Part shown: one piece after another, positions 17,331 through 26,275 of the stretch
How the letters are laid out: every line of letters starts with the position of its first letter
Numbering within the stretch: the first letter of the stretch is position 1
Assembly: GCF_000220705.2 (NCBI RefSeq)
Contig: NZ_CP023202.1
Coordinates: 434,001-498,000, forward strand
From: Streptomyces xinghaiensis S187
GTDB taxonomy: Bacteria > Actinomycetota > Actinomycetes > Streptomycetales > Streptomycetaceae
Direction of reading: 5' to 3'
Length of the DNA stretch: 64,000 bases
Translations under genes and position numbers: made by a program
The notes under the pieces: generated by a model
What the model was told of the DNA's origin: nothing
Seen by the model: the letters and a program-made list of their open reading frames with translations, nothing else
Databases searched by the model: none

Positions 17331-18446
17331 ATGGTTCCGTCCTCGGGACGTCTCACGGAGGAGCCGCGCGGCAGTGCCGCCGACGCCGCCGGTGTGGTGG
17401 TGTTCGGCTGCTGCGCGGCCTGGGCCCTCATCACCGCGACCGGACGCGACGCGCGGCCGGAGGGGATGCTGCTCGCGCTGCTGGCGGTCGCCGCCGGATA
17501 CGCGTTCGGCCGGATCGGCGGCGCGCTGCTGCCGGTCGCCGTGCCCGCGGCGGCGGCCTTCGCGGGCGCCTTCGCCGCTCTCGCGGCGCCGGAGAGCCTG
17601 CCCGGAGCGGTCGTCATGGTGCCCGCCCCCGGCCACGGCGGGGCGGAGACGGCCCAACTGGCGCTTGCCGCGGGCACGGCCTGCTGCGCGGCCTGGGCCG
17701 CGCAGCGCAGCGGAACGCGGGCGGTGCTGCGGCTCGCGGTCGCGGGGGTCGCCGTGGCCGCGCTGCTGCTGGGTTCGCCGGTGGGCTGCGCGGTGGTCGT
17801 GGTCGTCCTGCTGTGCTCCTCGGCGGTCGCGCGGACGCGGCGCCGGGTGCCCGTGCTGGCGGGCTGCGCGCTGACGGCGGCTCTGGTGACCGGCGGCACG
17901 GTGGCGATGGCCGGGGACGCGCTGCCCGACGGGCCGGCGGTCGTCCTGGAGGGGCGGCTGACGGAACACCGGGTGCTGCTCTGGCGGGACGCCCTCGGGC
18001 TGACGGCCGAGCGGCCCGTGCTCGGCATCGGACCGGACGGTTTCGGTGCGTTGAGCGAGACCGTGAGGGACACCCCCGGATCGGACGGCAAACCGCACTC
18101 GGCACCGCTGCAACTGGCCTCGGAACAGGGCCTCCCGGGAGTGGCGCTGCTGGGGGCCGCGTTCTGCTGGACGCTGGTGGCCCTGAGCCGCTCGCCGCGC
18201 TCCACCCCGGTCGTCCTGACCGCCGGCGCCTCGCTGACGGTCCTGGCCGCGCTGGCGGGTGTCGGCAACGCGCTGAGCTTCCCGCAGGTGACGGTCGCGG
18301 CCGGGCTCCTCGCGGGCGTCGCCACCTCCCGCCCGTTGACGTACGGGACGATCCCGGAGCCCGCCGCGGCGGCTCCCGACGGTGCCCTGCCGGCGGTCCA
18401 CCGGGAGGGCGACGGGAGGCCCGCGGAGGGCGCTCCCGGGAGCTGA
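17331..18446 (+). CDS. O-antigen-ligase-like polytopic membrane protein
   Basis: 371 residues, mostly hydrophobic, about nine or ten membrane segments. The hallmark is the late loop and helix LGIGPDGFG followed by SAPLQLASEQGLPGVALL, matching the Wzy/WaaL pattern in which a conserved periplasmic-type loop (here GRLTEHRVLLWRDAL) precedes the E-x-G-L-P-G helix. Members join or polymerise glycans on lipid carriers. The ATG at 17331 follows a G-rich ribosome site; a GTG at 17295 is an alternative. A TACGGT box at 17254-17259 may be the -10. The glycosyltransferase at 19371 is near but not in an operon with it. Ends 2 nt from the convergent racemase gene. Confidence 0.75.
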   Translation: MVPSSGRLTEEPRGSAADAAGVVVFGCCAAWALITATGRDARPEGMLLALLAVAAGYAFGRIGGALLPVAVPAAAAFAGAFAALAAPESLPGAVVMVPAPGHGGAETAQLALAAGTACCAAWAAQRSGTRAVLRLAVAGVAVAALLLGSPVGCAVVVVVLLCSSAVARTRRRVPVLAGCALTAALVTGGTVAMAGDALPDGPAVVLEGRLTEHRVLLWRDALGLTAERPVLGIGPDGFGALSETVRDTPGSDGKPHSAPLQLASEQGLPGVALLGAAFCWTLVALSRSPRSTPVVLTAGASLTVLAALAGVGNALSFPQVTVAAGLLAGVATSRPLTYGTIPEPAAAAPDGALPAVHREGDGRPAEGAPGS

Positions 18447-18448
18447 GG

Positions 18449-19237
18449 TCAGCCGCGGGCGGGGCTCACCGCGCCCAGGAGCCGGCCCTCGGCGTAGGCC
18501 GGCGCGGCCACCGGCAGGCCGGTCTCCCGGCCGTTCTGCAGCACCACGAGCCCGTCCCCCGGAGTGGCTTCCAGCCGGGGCCCGGCGCCGATGCGGCGCA
18601 GCGCCTGCGCGGCCACGGCACCGGCCGAGCCGTACAGGGTGACCGCCGGCCCGCCCGGCCGCCGGACGGCGGCCAGGATGCGCTCGGCGACCAGTTCGTA
18701 GTGGGTGCAGCCGAGCACGACGGCCCGGACCCCGGGCGGGGTGAGCGCCGCGGCGGCGGCCAGGGCCGCGTCGATCTCCGTCTCGTCGGCGCGCTCCACG
18801 GCGTCCGCGAGTCCGGGGCAGGGGACCTCCGTGACGGGCACGCCGTCCGCGAAGTCCCGGATCAGGCGCCGCTGGTAGGGGCTGCCGGTGGTGGCGGGGG
18901 TGGCCCAGATGGCCACCGGGCCGCCGGCCGCCGCGGCGGGCTTGATCGCCGGTACGGTGCCGACCACCGGCAGGGCGGGCTCCAGTTCGGCGCGGAGGGC
19001 GGGCAGCGCGTGCACGGAGGCGGTGTTGCAGGCGACGATCAGCGCGTCCGGCCGGTGCGCGGCCGCCGCTCTCGCGCAGGCCAGGGCGCGGGCGGTGACG
19101 TCCTCGGGGGTGCGCGGGCCCCACGGCATGCCGGCGGGGTCGGAGGAGAGCACCAGGGCCGCGTCGGGCCGCAGTGCGCGCACCGCGGCCGCGGCCGCCA
19201 GCAGGCCCAGGCCGGAGTCCAAGAGCGCGATCTTCAC
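18449..19237 (-). CDS. aspartate/glutamate racemase family protein (MurI-like)
   Basis: 262 residues. Both active-site cysteines of the glutamate racemase family are present: VACNTASVHALP near residue 71 and LGCTHYELV near residue 178. The N-terminal DSGLGLL differs from the canonical DSGxGGL, and no second murI is visible here to compare, so it may be a paralogue rather than the essential cell-wall enzyme that makes D-glutamate. GTG start at 19237 lies 6 nt behind TAAGGT. The 3' end almost abuts the convergent membrane protein gene, with no terminator in the 2-nt gap. Confidence 0.82.
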   Translation of the reverse strand: MKIALLDSGLGLLAAAAAVRALRPDAALVLSSDPAGMPWGPRTPEDVTARALACARAAAAHRPDALIVACNTASVHALPALRAELEPALPVVGTVPAIKPAAAAGGPVAIWATPATTGSPYQRRLIRDFADGVPVTEVPCPGLADAVERADETEIDAALAAAAALTPPGVRAVVLGCTHYELVAERILAAVRRPGGPAVTLYGSAGAVAAQALRRIGAGPRLEATPGDGLVVLQNGRETGLPVAAPAYAEGRLLGAVSPARG

Positions 19238-19243
19238 CGGGCA

Positions 19244-19249
19244 ACCTTA
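19244..19249 (-). promoter_or_regulatory. -10 box of leaderless racemase mRNA
   Basis: TAAGGT on the minus strand, 6 nt before the GTG at 19237. Confidence 0.5.
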
Positions 19250-19357
19250 TGCGATGGGCGCCGGGCCCCCGCAAGGGAGGCCGGCGGCCGCTCCGGGCAC
19301 TCGGATGACCGGCACCGAAACGCGGAGCGGGTCACCGCCGCGACTCTCCGCGTCCGG

Positions 19358-19363
19358 CAGACT
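19358..19363 (+). promoter_or_regulatory. -10 box of the glycosyltransferase gene
   Basis: CAGACT, 7 nt before the GTG at 19371. Confidence 0.4.
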
Positions 19364-19370
19364 TCCCGGA

Positions 19371-20579
19371 GTGACCATCCTTACCTCGATCGCCGTTCTG
19401 TCCCTGGCCGCCTGGGGGTGGCTCCTGCTGGGCCGCGGGTTCTTCTGGCGGACCGACGTCCGGCTGCCGGAGCGCAGGGAGCCCGCCCGGTGGCCGCCGG
19501 TGGCCGTGGTCGTACCGGCCCGGAACGAGGCCGCCGTGCTGCGGGACAGCCTCACCTCCCTGCTCGCCCAGGACTATCCCGGGCACGCCGAGATCGTCCT
19601 GGTGGACGACGGCAGCACCGACGGCACCGGGGACGTCGCCCGGGCGCTGGCCGCCCGTCCGCCGCTCTCCGTGCGCCGGGGCGGGCTGCCGCTGACCGTC
19701 GTGTCCCCCGGTGAGCCGGAGCCGGGCTGGACGGGGAAGATGTGGGCGGTGCGGCACGGGGTGGCCACGGCCCGGTCCCTGATGCCGGACCTGGAGTACC
19801 TGCTGCTGACCGACGCGGACATCACCCACCACCGCGACAGCCTGCGCGACCTGGTGAGCGCCGCGAGCCACTCGGGGCTCGACCTGCTCTCCCTCATGGC
19901 GCGGCTGCGGACGGTGACCCCCTGGGAGCGGCTGGCCGTCCCGGCCTTCGTCCTCTTCTTCGCGCAGCTCTACCCCTTCCGCCGGGTCAACCGGCCGGAC
20001 TCCCGCACGGCCGCGGCCGCCGGCGGCTGCATGCTGCTGCGCGACGAGGCCGCCCAGAGGGCCGGCTATCCGGAGTCGGTGCACGACGCGGTCATCGACG
20101 ACGTCGCCCTGGCGCGGGCCGTGCGGGACGGCGGCGGGCGGATCTGGCTGGGGCTGGGCGACCGGGTGCGCAGCGTGCGCGCGTATCCGCGGCTGCGGGA
20201 CATCCGGGAGATGGTGGCCCGCTGCGCGTACACCCAGCTCCGGCACAGCCCGGCTCTGCTGATGCTGACGGTGCTCGGTCTGCTGCTGGTCTACGCGGTG
20301 CCGCCGGTCGCGCTGCTGGCGGGCCTGGCGGCCGGGGCCCCGGGGGCGGCGGTGGCGGGCGGCCTGGCGTGGGCGGTGATGGCGGGGACGTATCTGCCGA
20401 TGCTGCGCTACTACGGGCTGCCGCCGAAGGTGTCGCCGCTGCTGCCGTTCACGGCGGTGCTCTATCTGGCGATGACCGTGGAGTCGGCGGTACGGCACGC
20501 ACGGGGCCGGGGGGCGGCCTGGAAGGGGCGGGTGTACACGGCGCGGCCCGGCACCGCCGAGGAGGGTGCCGGGCCGTGA
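19371..20579 (+). CDS. family 2 glycosyltransferase, HpnB-like
   Basis: 402 residues. A membrane helix at 1-22 precedes a GT2 catalytic domain: VVVPARNEAAVL, VLVDDGSTDGT, LLTDADITH (metal-binding DxD) and VIDDVALARAVRDGGG, with three more membrane segments from about residue 300. Order and motifs match HpnB, the hopene-associated glycosyltransferase, but no squalene-hopene cyclase genes are nearby, so its acceptor is uncertain. The GTG at 19371 lies 7 nt after CAGACT and begins directly with the membrane helix; in-frame ATGs upstream (19251, 19305) lack spaced ribosome sites. A weak inverted repeat after the stop may terminate it. Confidence 0.85.
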   Translation: MTILTSIAVLSLAAWGWLLLGRGFFWRTDVRLPERREPARWPPVAVVVPARNEAAVLRDSLTSLLAQDYPGHAEIVLVDDGSTDGTGDVARALAARPPLSVRRGGLPLTVVSPGEPEPGWTGKMWAVRHGVATARSLMPDLEYLLLTDADITHHRDSLRDLVSAASHSGLDLLSLMARLRTVTPWERLAVPAFVLFFAQLYPFRRVNRPDSRTAAAAGGCMLLRDEAAQRAGYPESVHDAVIDDVALARAVRDGGGRIWLGLGDRVRSVRAYPRLRDIREMVARCAYTQLRHSPALLMLTVLGLLLVYAVPPVALLAGLAAGAPGAAVAGGLAWAVMAGTYLPMLRYYGLPPKVSPLLPFTAVLYLAMTVESAVRHARGRGAAWKGRVYTARPGTAEEGAGP

Positions 20580-20622
20580 GGAGCGCGGTGGCGGCCGGAG
20601 CCGGGCCGGGGCCGCCGGTCCG

Positions 20623-21933
20623 TCACTTCCGGCCGGGTGTCCAGTTCATGCCCCAGCCGTACGCGTAGTCGACGGTGCGCTGGGGGCTGACGCCGCGCTC
20701 CGGCACCAGGTAGCGGGCCTCCCGCCGGACCGTCAGGTCGCCGCCCTCGTTGGTGAGCAGGGCCAGGGCGGCGACGGTGGAGGGCACGGTGCACTCGTCG
20801 AGGGAGAAGTCGACCGGGGCGCCGTGCTGCGGCTGGAGGGTGACCGTGGCGTGGAGATCGGCGAAGCTGCGGGCGCCCTCGTAGATGGTGACGAAGATCA
20901 GGATGCGGCGGAAGTCGTGCTTGTGGTCGAGGTTGATGGTGAGGTTCTCGCCGGTGGCGACCGCGCCGGTGCGGTCGTCGCCGTCCAGGTGGATGAACGG
21001 CGGCCGGTGCAGTGAGCCGTAGGCGTTGCCGAGGGCCTGGACGACGCCCTTGCTGCCGTCCCGCAGTTCGAAGAGCGCGCACAGGTCGAGGTCGAGGTCG
21101 GCGTGCATGGCCATCGCCCGGCCCAGCTTGCTGCCCCAGCCCTTGAACTGCTTGCGCGTCTCCCAGTTGAGGTTGACGCGCAGGGCGCCCGAGGTGCCGC
21201 CCTGCTTGCTGAGCGAGACGGTGGGCGACGCCTTGGTCAGCGTCACCTTGGAGAGGCTGACGGGCGCGGCCGGAGGAGCCGGGGGCGCGGGAGCCGGCGC
21301 GGGCGCCGGGGTGTGCACCGGCGCGCTCGGCGGGGCGGCAGGGGCGGGCGCGGGCGGCGCCGGGGGCGGCACGGGCGGCGCGGCGGGAGCCGCGGCGGCG
21401 GGCCCGGGCTCGTCGACGGTGATCCCGTAGTCGGTGGCCAGCCCCTCCAGCCCGGAGTCGTACCCCTGCCCGACGGCGCGGAACTTCCAGGCGCCCTGGC
21501 GGCGGTAGAGCTCTCCGAGCACGAAGGCGGTCTCGACGGTGGCGTCCTCGCTGTCGAAGCGGGCGATCTCCGCGCCGCTCACCGCGTCCAGGACCCGGAT
21601 GTGGAGCCCCGGCACCTGCCCGAAGGCGCCGCCGTCCGCGGAGGCGGCGAGGACGATGGTCTCGACGGCCTGCTCGGTCCGGGCGAGATCGACCTCCAGG
21701 GTGTCGGTCACCAGGTCGCCGGAGGGGCGCTTGCCGGTGTGCCGGACGGCGCCGGAGGCGTGCGCCGGCTGGTTGTAGAAGACGAAGTCCGCGTCGGAGC
21801 GGACCTTCCCGGACCCCTGGAGCAGCAGGGCGGAGGCGTCCGCGTCCGGTACGCCGGGGCCCGTGCGCCAGCCCAGTTCCACCCGCACCGCCGGTGCCGG
21901 AACCGGGACATTGGTGCCCTTGCGCATCGCCAT
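20623..21933 (-). CDS. TerD-family protein with two TerD domains
   Basis: 436 residues. The N-terminal TerD domain (about 1-170) has DADASALLLQGSGKVRSDADFVFYNQP in family-typical blocks and the Asp-rich Ca2+-binding features; an Ala/Pro-rich linker (175-230) leads to a second TerD-like domain (about 235-430) with NLNWET, DLDLCALFELRDG, DDRTG and IYEGARSFADLHATV. TerD proteins bind calcium and belong to tellurite/stress-response membrane complexes. Start by GGGGGAG upstream of ATG 21933. It is encoded alone, away from any terABC genes. Confidence 0.9.
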   Translation of the reverse strand: MAMRKGTNVPVPAPAVRVELGWRTGPGVPDADASALLLQGSGKVRSDADFVFYNQPAHASGAVRHTGKRPSGDLVTDTLEVDLARTEQAVETIVLAASADGGAFGQVPGLHIRVLDAVSGAEIARFDSEDATVETAFVLGELYRRQGAWKFRAVGQGYDSGLEGLATDYGITVDEPGPAAAAPAAPPVPPPAPPAPAPAAPPSAPVHTPAPAPAPAPPAPPAAPVSLSKVTLTKASPTVSLSKQGGTSGALRVNLNWETRKQFKGWGSKLGRAMAMHADLDLDLCALFELRDGSKGVVQALGNAYGSLHRPPFIHLDGDDRTGAVATGENLTINLDHKHDFRRILIFVTIYEGARSFADLHATVTLQPQHGAPVDFSLDECTVPSTVAALALLTNEGGDLTVRREARYLVPERGVSPQRTVDYAYGWGMNWTPGRK

Positions 21934-22222
21934 GCCGCTCCCCCTCGATCTCTCGGGTCTCTTCGTTCTCTTCCGCCGGGCCGCGTCCGCGGCACGACTT
22001 CGTCCGGGAACAACCTATGACCGGCCGCCGTGATGCGGTACCGCGACTCCCCCCGGGGGCTTCCCGTCATCCCTCCGTCACCGGCGCGGAACCAGGTCTT
22101 CACCCCGCGCGGGGCGGCCCGGTGGAGGTTTCGTCCGGTTCCGTCCCCTTGCTGCTCCACAGCCGCTCCGAACTCGCGAAACAACCCCCTTACTGCTCTC
22201 CCCAATAGGCACATCATGGGCT

Positions 22223-22228
22223 TAACTT
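22223..22228 (+). promoter_or_regulatory. -10 box of leaderless DUF6643-like mRNA
   Basis: TAACTT, 7 nt before the ATG at 22236; no ribosome site precedes that ATG. Confidence 0.5.
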
Positions 22229-22235
22229 ATGCAGC

Positions 22236-22718
22236 ATGACCTCCCCCCGCTCCACCTATGGCGGCGGTTACTACTCCGCGTCCGCCTTCCCCGACACCCC
22301 GATCTACGACAGCCTCGTCGCAGAGCGGGGTACCCCGCAGATCGCGCCGATCCGTGTGCCGGCGGCATACGACACCGGCGGCAATCTGCCCGCGCTGCCG
22401 TCGGCGCTCCCCGCGCTGCCGGCCGCCCCCTCCCAGCCCTCGCAGGGATACGGCTACGGCTACCCGGGACCGCAGCAGCAGGCGCCGCTCCAGCAGGCGC
22501 CCGCGCCGTACATCCCGCAGCAGGCCGGCGCCCCCCGCGGCTATCCCGGACCACAGCAGTACCAGGGCGGTCAGGGCGGCGGCACGGGCTACGACGCGAT
22601 GCGCCCGGCGACTCCCCGGCCGGCCGCCCCGCGCCCGGCGGCCCCGCGCCCGGCGCCCGGCCCGTACGAGGATCCGTACGGCCAGCAGCGCCCGTACTAC
22701 CAGGGCCGCGGCTACTGA
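22236..22718 (+). CDS. Pro/Gln/Tyr-rich protein, DUF6643-like
   Basis: 160 residues of low complexity. The first 50 are conserved in kind with Streptomyces DUF6643 proteins (MTSPRSTYGGGYYSASAFPD, then IAPIRVPAAYD); the remainder is rich in Pro, Gln, Gly and Tyr, with GYGYGYPG, YPGPQQ and tandem RPAAP units. No signal peptide. Composition suggests a disordered, possibly condensate-forming protein; function unknown. Probably leaderless. Confidence 0.8.
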   Translation: MTSPRSTYGGGYYSASAFPDTPIYDSLVAERGTPQIAPIRVPAAYDTGGNLPALPSALPALPAAPSQPSQGYGYGYPGPQQQAPLQQAPAPYIPQQAGAPRGYPGPQQYQGGQGGGTGYDAMRPATPRPAAPRPAAPRPAPGPYEDPYGQQRPYYQGRGY

Positions 22719-22772
22719 CGGCACCGGCCGGGGCGCCCGGTTGACCGTCCGGACACGGCACGGACCGGGTGG

Positions 22773-22778
22773 CACACT
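22773..22778 (+). promoter_or_regulatory. weak -10 box of leaderless MOSC mRNA
   Basis: CACACT, 7 nt before the ATG at 22786. Confidence 0.35.
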
Positions 22779-22785
22779 GCTCCCC

Positions 22786-23622
22786 ATGGCGACCCCCTCC
22801 CTCCGCGCGCTGCACGTCCATCCCGTCAAATCCCTCGCGGGCCACGCCCCTGACGAGGCGGTGGTCGAGCCGTGGGGGCTCGCCGGGGACCGCCGATGGC
22901 TGCTGACCGGCGCGGACGGCACCGTGCTCACGCAGCGGAGCGTTCCGGGGCTGGCACGTCTCCGGGCGGTGCCCCTGGGGGACGGCGGTATCGAGGTCAC
23001 CGCGCCGGGCCGGGAGCCGCTCCGCGTCACGGTGCCGGACTCCGGCCCGACCGTGCCCGTGAAGATCTTCCGGGACAAGGTCGAGGCGGTGCCCGCCGGC
23101 CCGGCGGCCGACGCCTGGTTCGGTGCCCGCCCGGGCGCCGGGACCCGGCTGCTGTACCTGGACGACCCGGCGCACCGCCGCCCGGTCGACCCTGCATACG
23201 GACGGCCCGGGGAGACGGTGAGCTTCGCCGACGGCTTTCCGCTGCTGCTCACCACCACCGCGTCCCTGCGGGCCCTGAACGCCTGGATCGCGGAGGGCGA
23301 CCACGCGCACGAGGGACCGCTGCCGATGAACCGTTTCCGGCCGAACGCCGTCATCGGCGGCACCGAGCCGTGGGAGGAGGACGACTGGGCCGCCGTGCGG
23401 ATCGGCGAGGTCGTGTTCCGGGTCGTCAAGACCTGCGCCCGTTGCGTGATCACGACCACCGACCAGCGGACCGCCGAGCGCGGCAGGGAGCCCTTGCGCA
23501 CCCTCGCGCGGAAACGGAACGCCGGCGGCCGGCTGCTGTTCGGCCAGAATCTGATCCCGGAGGGGACCGGTACGCTCCGGCTGGGCGATCCGGTGCGGGT
23601 CGTCGCCCGGCGCTCCGGGTGA
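22786..23622 (+). CDS. MOSC domain-containing protein
   Basis: 278 residues, an N-terminal MOSC_N beta-barrel domain (LRALHVHPVKSLAGHAP...WGLAGDRRWLL) followed by the MOSC domain. The conserved cysteine that would bind sulfur or the molybdenum cofactor is in VVKTCARCVITTTDQ. mARC and YcbX proteins of this build reduce N-hydroxylated compounds; that activity is inferred here. Single-gene unit, leaderless start. Confidence 0.9.
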   Translation: MATPSLRALHVHPVKSLAGHAPDEAVVEPWGLAGDRRWLLTGADGTVLTQRSVPGLARLRAVPLGDGGIEVTAPGREPLRVTVPDSGPTVPVKIFRDKVEAVPAGPAADAWFGARPGAGTRLLYLDDPAHRRPVDPAYGRPGETVSFADGFPLLLTTTASLRALNAWIAEGDHAHEGPLPMNRFRPNAVIGGTEPWEEDDWAAVRIGEVVFRVVKTCARCVITTTDQRTAERGREPLRTLARKRNAGGRLLFGQNLIPEGTGTLRLGDPVRVVARRSG

Positions 23623-23779
23623 CCGCGGAGGGCGCCGCGCGGCCGCCGGCCGGGTCCGGTTCCGCGCGCACTCCCGACCGGTCAACTCCCGTCCCCCGCG
23701 CACGCTACGGTGGGTCGCCGGAACACACAGCCGGATCCGGCGAACAGACGCACGCACGAGGTGGGGGCACGGCAGCAGC

Positions 23780-26227
23780 ATGGCACCACAGGGCACGGTC
23801 CAGGTGACGTACACCGGCACGTCGCGGTGGCGGCGCCGGACGGGCGAGTACGCCTCCCTCGCCGCGGCCCTGGAGGCCGCCGGGGACGGCGACGTGCTCT
23901 CCATAGCCCCCGGCACCTACCGGGAGAACCTCGTCGTCGAGCACGCGGTCACGCTCCGCGGCTCCGGCGGCGGCCGCGGCTCGGTACGGATCGCCCCGAT
24001 CGACGGAGTGGCGCTGACCGTGCGCGCCTCCGCCGCCGTGCACGACCTGCACCTGGAGGGGCAGGACTCGTCCGCCCCCGCGCTGCTCGTGGAGGACGGC
24101 ACCGCCGAGATCACCGGCATCCGGGTCGCCACCCGCTCCGCCGCCGGCATCGAGGTCCGCGGCGGCGCCCGGCCCACCGTGCGGCGCTGCACCGTCGACA
24201 ACCCCGGCGGCACCGGCTTCAGCGTCCTCGGCGGCGCGGGCGGCATCTTCGAGGACTGCGAGGTGCTCGCGGCCGGGCAGTCCGGCGTCTCCGTGCACGA
24301 CGGGGCGCACCCGCGGCTGGAACGCTGCCGCGTCCACCACGCCTCCGGCTCCGGCATCTCCCTCACCGGCGAGGGCAGTTCCCTGGAGGCGTTCGGCTGC
24401 GAGGTGTACGAGATCAAGGGCGCGGGCCTGCGCGTCGCCTCCCGGGCCACCGGCCACCTCACCGGCTGCACGGTCCACCGCACCTCCGGCGACGGGATCA
24501 CCCTCGACACCGACGCCTCCCTCACCCTCTCCGACTGCGACATCCACGACATCCCGGAGAACGCGGTCGACCTGCGCTCGCGCTCCGTCCTCACCCTCAC
24601 CCGCACCAAGGTGCGCCGCTTCGGCCGCAACGGGCTGTCCGTCTGGGACCCCGGCACCCGGGTCGACGCCCACCAGTGCGAGATCCACGACAGCACCGGC
24701 GACTACCCGGCGGTGTGGGTCAGCGACGGCGCCGCCGTGGTCCTGGAGTCCTGCCGGCTGCACGACGTGCCCGACGCCCTCTTCGTCCTCGACCGCGGCT
24801 CCCGCGCCGACGTGGTGGACAGCGACCTCTCGCAGGTGCGCAACACGGCCGTCTCGGTGAGCGACGGGGCCACCGTGCAGCTCGACGACTGCCGCATCCG
24901 GGAGGCCGCCACCGGCGCCTGGTTCCGCGACCACGGCACCGGCGGGGTCCTCTCCGGCTGCACCGTCGACTCCACCGCCACCGGCGTCATCGTCACCAAG
25001 GGCGCCGACCCCACCGTCGAGCGCACCACGGTCAACTCCCCCACGGAGGCGGGCTTCTACGTCTCCGCCGAGGGCCGCGGCACCTTCACCTCCTGCCGGG
25101 TCACCGGCAGCGGCGGCTACGGCTTCCACATCATCGACGGCTGCCGGACGGCACTCACCCGCTGCCGCACCGAGCGGTGCGCCCGCGGCGGCTACGAGTT
25201 CGCCGAGGCGGGCCCGGTCAGCGAGGACTGCACCAGCGACGAGAGCGCGGTCGCGCCCGCCGCCCCGACGACGGCGGCGACCGGCACGGCACCGGTGTCC
25301 GGCTCGGCGGACGTGTCCGCGGGGCTGCTGGGCCCGGTGCCCGAGCGGCGCACGGCCACCGTCCCGGCGGTCCCGGCCGCCGAGCCGGCGGCACCGGCGG
25401 CGGCCGCCCCGGACGCCCGGCCGGCGGACGAGGTGCTCGGCGAACTCGACACCCTGGTCGGCCTGGAGAGCGTCAAGCGGGAGGTGCGCGCCCTCACGGA
25501 CATGATCGAGGTCGGCCGGCGGCGGCAGGAGGCGGGGCTCAAGGCCGCCTCCGTCCGGCGCCATCTGGTCTTCACCGGCTCCCCCGGCACCGGCAAGACG
25601 ACCGTCGCCCGCCTCTACGGCGAGATCCTGCACTCCCTCGGGGTGCTGGAGCGCGGTCACCTCGTCGAGGTGTCCCGGGTGGACCTGGTCGGCGAGCACA
25701 TCGGCTCCACGGCCATCCGCACCCAGGAGGCCTTCGAACGGGCGCGCGGCGGCGTGCTGTTCATCGACGAGGCGTACGCGCTGTCCCCGGAGGACTCGGG
25801 GCGCGACTTCGGCCGGGAGGCCATCGACACCCTGGTGAAGCTGATGGAGGACCACCGGGACTCCGTCGTGGTCATCGTCGCCGGGTACACCGCCGAGATG
25901 GAGCGCTTCCTCACCGTCAACCCGGGCGTCGCCTCCCGCTTCTCGCGGACGATCACCTTCGGCGACTACGCGCCCGAGGAGCTGCTGCGGATCGTGGAGC
26001 AGCAGGCGGAGGAGCACGAGTACCGGATCGGCGAGGGCGCGGCCGAGGCCCTGCTCAAGTACTTCACCGTGCTGCCCAAGGGCCCGGCGTTCGGCAACGG
26101 GCGCACGGCACGGCAGACGTTCGAGGCGATGGTGGAGCGGCACGCGGGCCGGGTCGCCCAGTTGTCCGAGCCGACCACCGACGAGCTGACGCTGCTGTAC
26201 CCGGAGGATCTGCCGGATCCCGGCTGA
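23780..26227 (+). CDS. right-handed beta-helix repeat protein fused to a CbxX/EccA-type AAA+ ATPase
   Basis: 815 residues. Positions 15-480 hold about 20 parallel beta-helix repeats (PbH1 type), rich in short D/N/G turns such as VHDGAHPRLERC and VSDGAAVVLESC. A Pro/Ala-rich linker (about 490-545) connects to an AAA+ domain: Walker A GSPGTGKTT near 597, Walker B VLFIDEAYAL near 660, sensor and arginine regions VIVAGYTAEMERF and NPGVASRFSRTI. The AAA part resembles CbxX/CfxQ, SpoVK and type VII secretion EccA ATPases. No esx/ecc genes are adjacent. The beta-helix may grip a protein or polysaccharide partner while the AAA ring remodels it. Confidence 0.9.
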   Translation: MAPQGTVQVTYTGTSRWRRRTGEYASLAAALEAAGDGDVLSIAPGTYRENLVVEHAVTLRGSGGGRGSVRIAPIDGVALTVRASAAVHDLHLEGQDSSAPALLVEDGTAEITGIRVATRSAAGIEVRGGARPTVRRCTVDNPGGTGFSVLGGAGGIFEDCEVLAAGQSGVSVHDGAHPRLERCRVHHASGSGISLTGEGSSLEAFGCEVYEIKGAGLRVASRATGHLTGCTVHRTSGDGITLDTDASLTLSDCDIHDIPENAVDLRSRSVLTLTRTKVRRFGRNGLSVWDPGTRVDAHQCEIHDSTGDYPAVWVSDGAAVVLESCRLHDVPDALFVLDRGSRADVVDSDLSQVRNTAVSVSDGATVQLDDCRIREAATGAWFRDHGTGGVLSGCTVDSTATGVIVTKGADPTVERTTVNSPTEAGFYVSAEGRGTFTSCRVTGSGGYGFHIIDGCRTALTRCRTERCARGGYEFAEAGPVSEDCTSDESAVAPAAPTTAATGTAPVSGSADVSAGLLGPVPERRTATVPAVPAAEPAAPAAAAPDARPADEVLGELDTLVGLESVKREVRALTDMIEVGRRRQEAGLKAASVRRHLVFTGSPGTGKTTVARLYGEILHSLGVLERGHLVEVSRVDLVGEHIGSTAIRTQEAFERARGGVLFIDEAYALSPEDSGRDFGREAIDTLVKLMEDHRDSVVVIVAGYTAEMERFLTVNPGVASRFSRTITFGDYAPEELLRIVEQQAEEHEYRIGEGAAEALLKYFTVLPKGPAFGNGRTARQTFEAMVERHAGRVAQLSEPTTDELTLLYPEDLPDPG

Positions 26228-26265
26228 GCGGCGCCGGGGCGCCGCCGCCGGGCTCCGCTCAGCCG
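26221..26265. terminator. inverted repeat at a convergent junction
   Basis: CGGCTGAGC (26221-26229) pairs with GCTCAGCCG (26257-26265), with a nested GGCGCC pair in the loop. It overlaps the stop of the AAA+ gene and lies just past the end of the minus-strand gene. Confidence 0.55.
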
Positions 26266-26275
26266 CCGGTGCGGC

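Noticed and set aside
19371..20579. Hopanoid biosynthesis cluster
   Set aside because: Only an HpnB-like transferase is present; no squalene or hopene genes nearby.
20590..20616. Terminator after the HpnB-like gene
   Set aside because: GGCGGCC/GGCCGCC arms are short in an all-GC stretch, within chance expectation.
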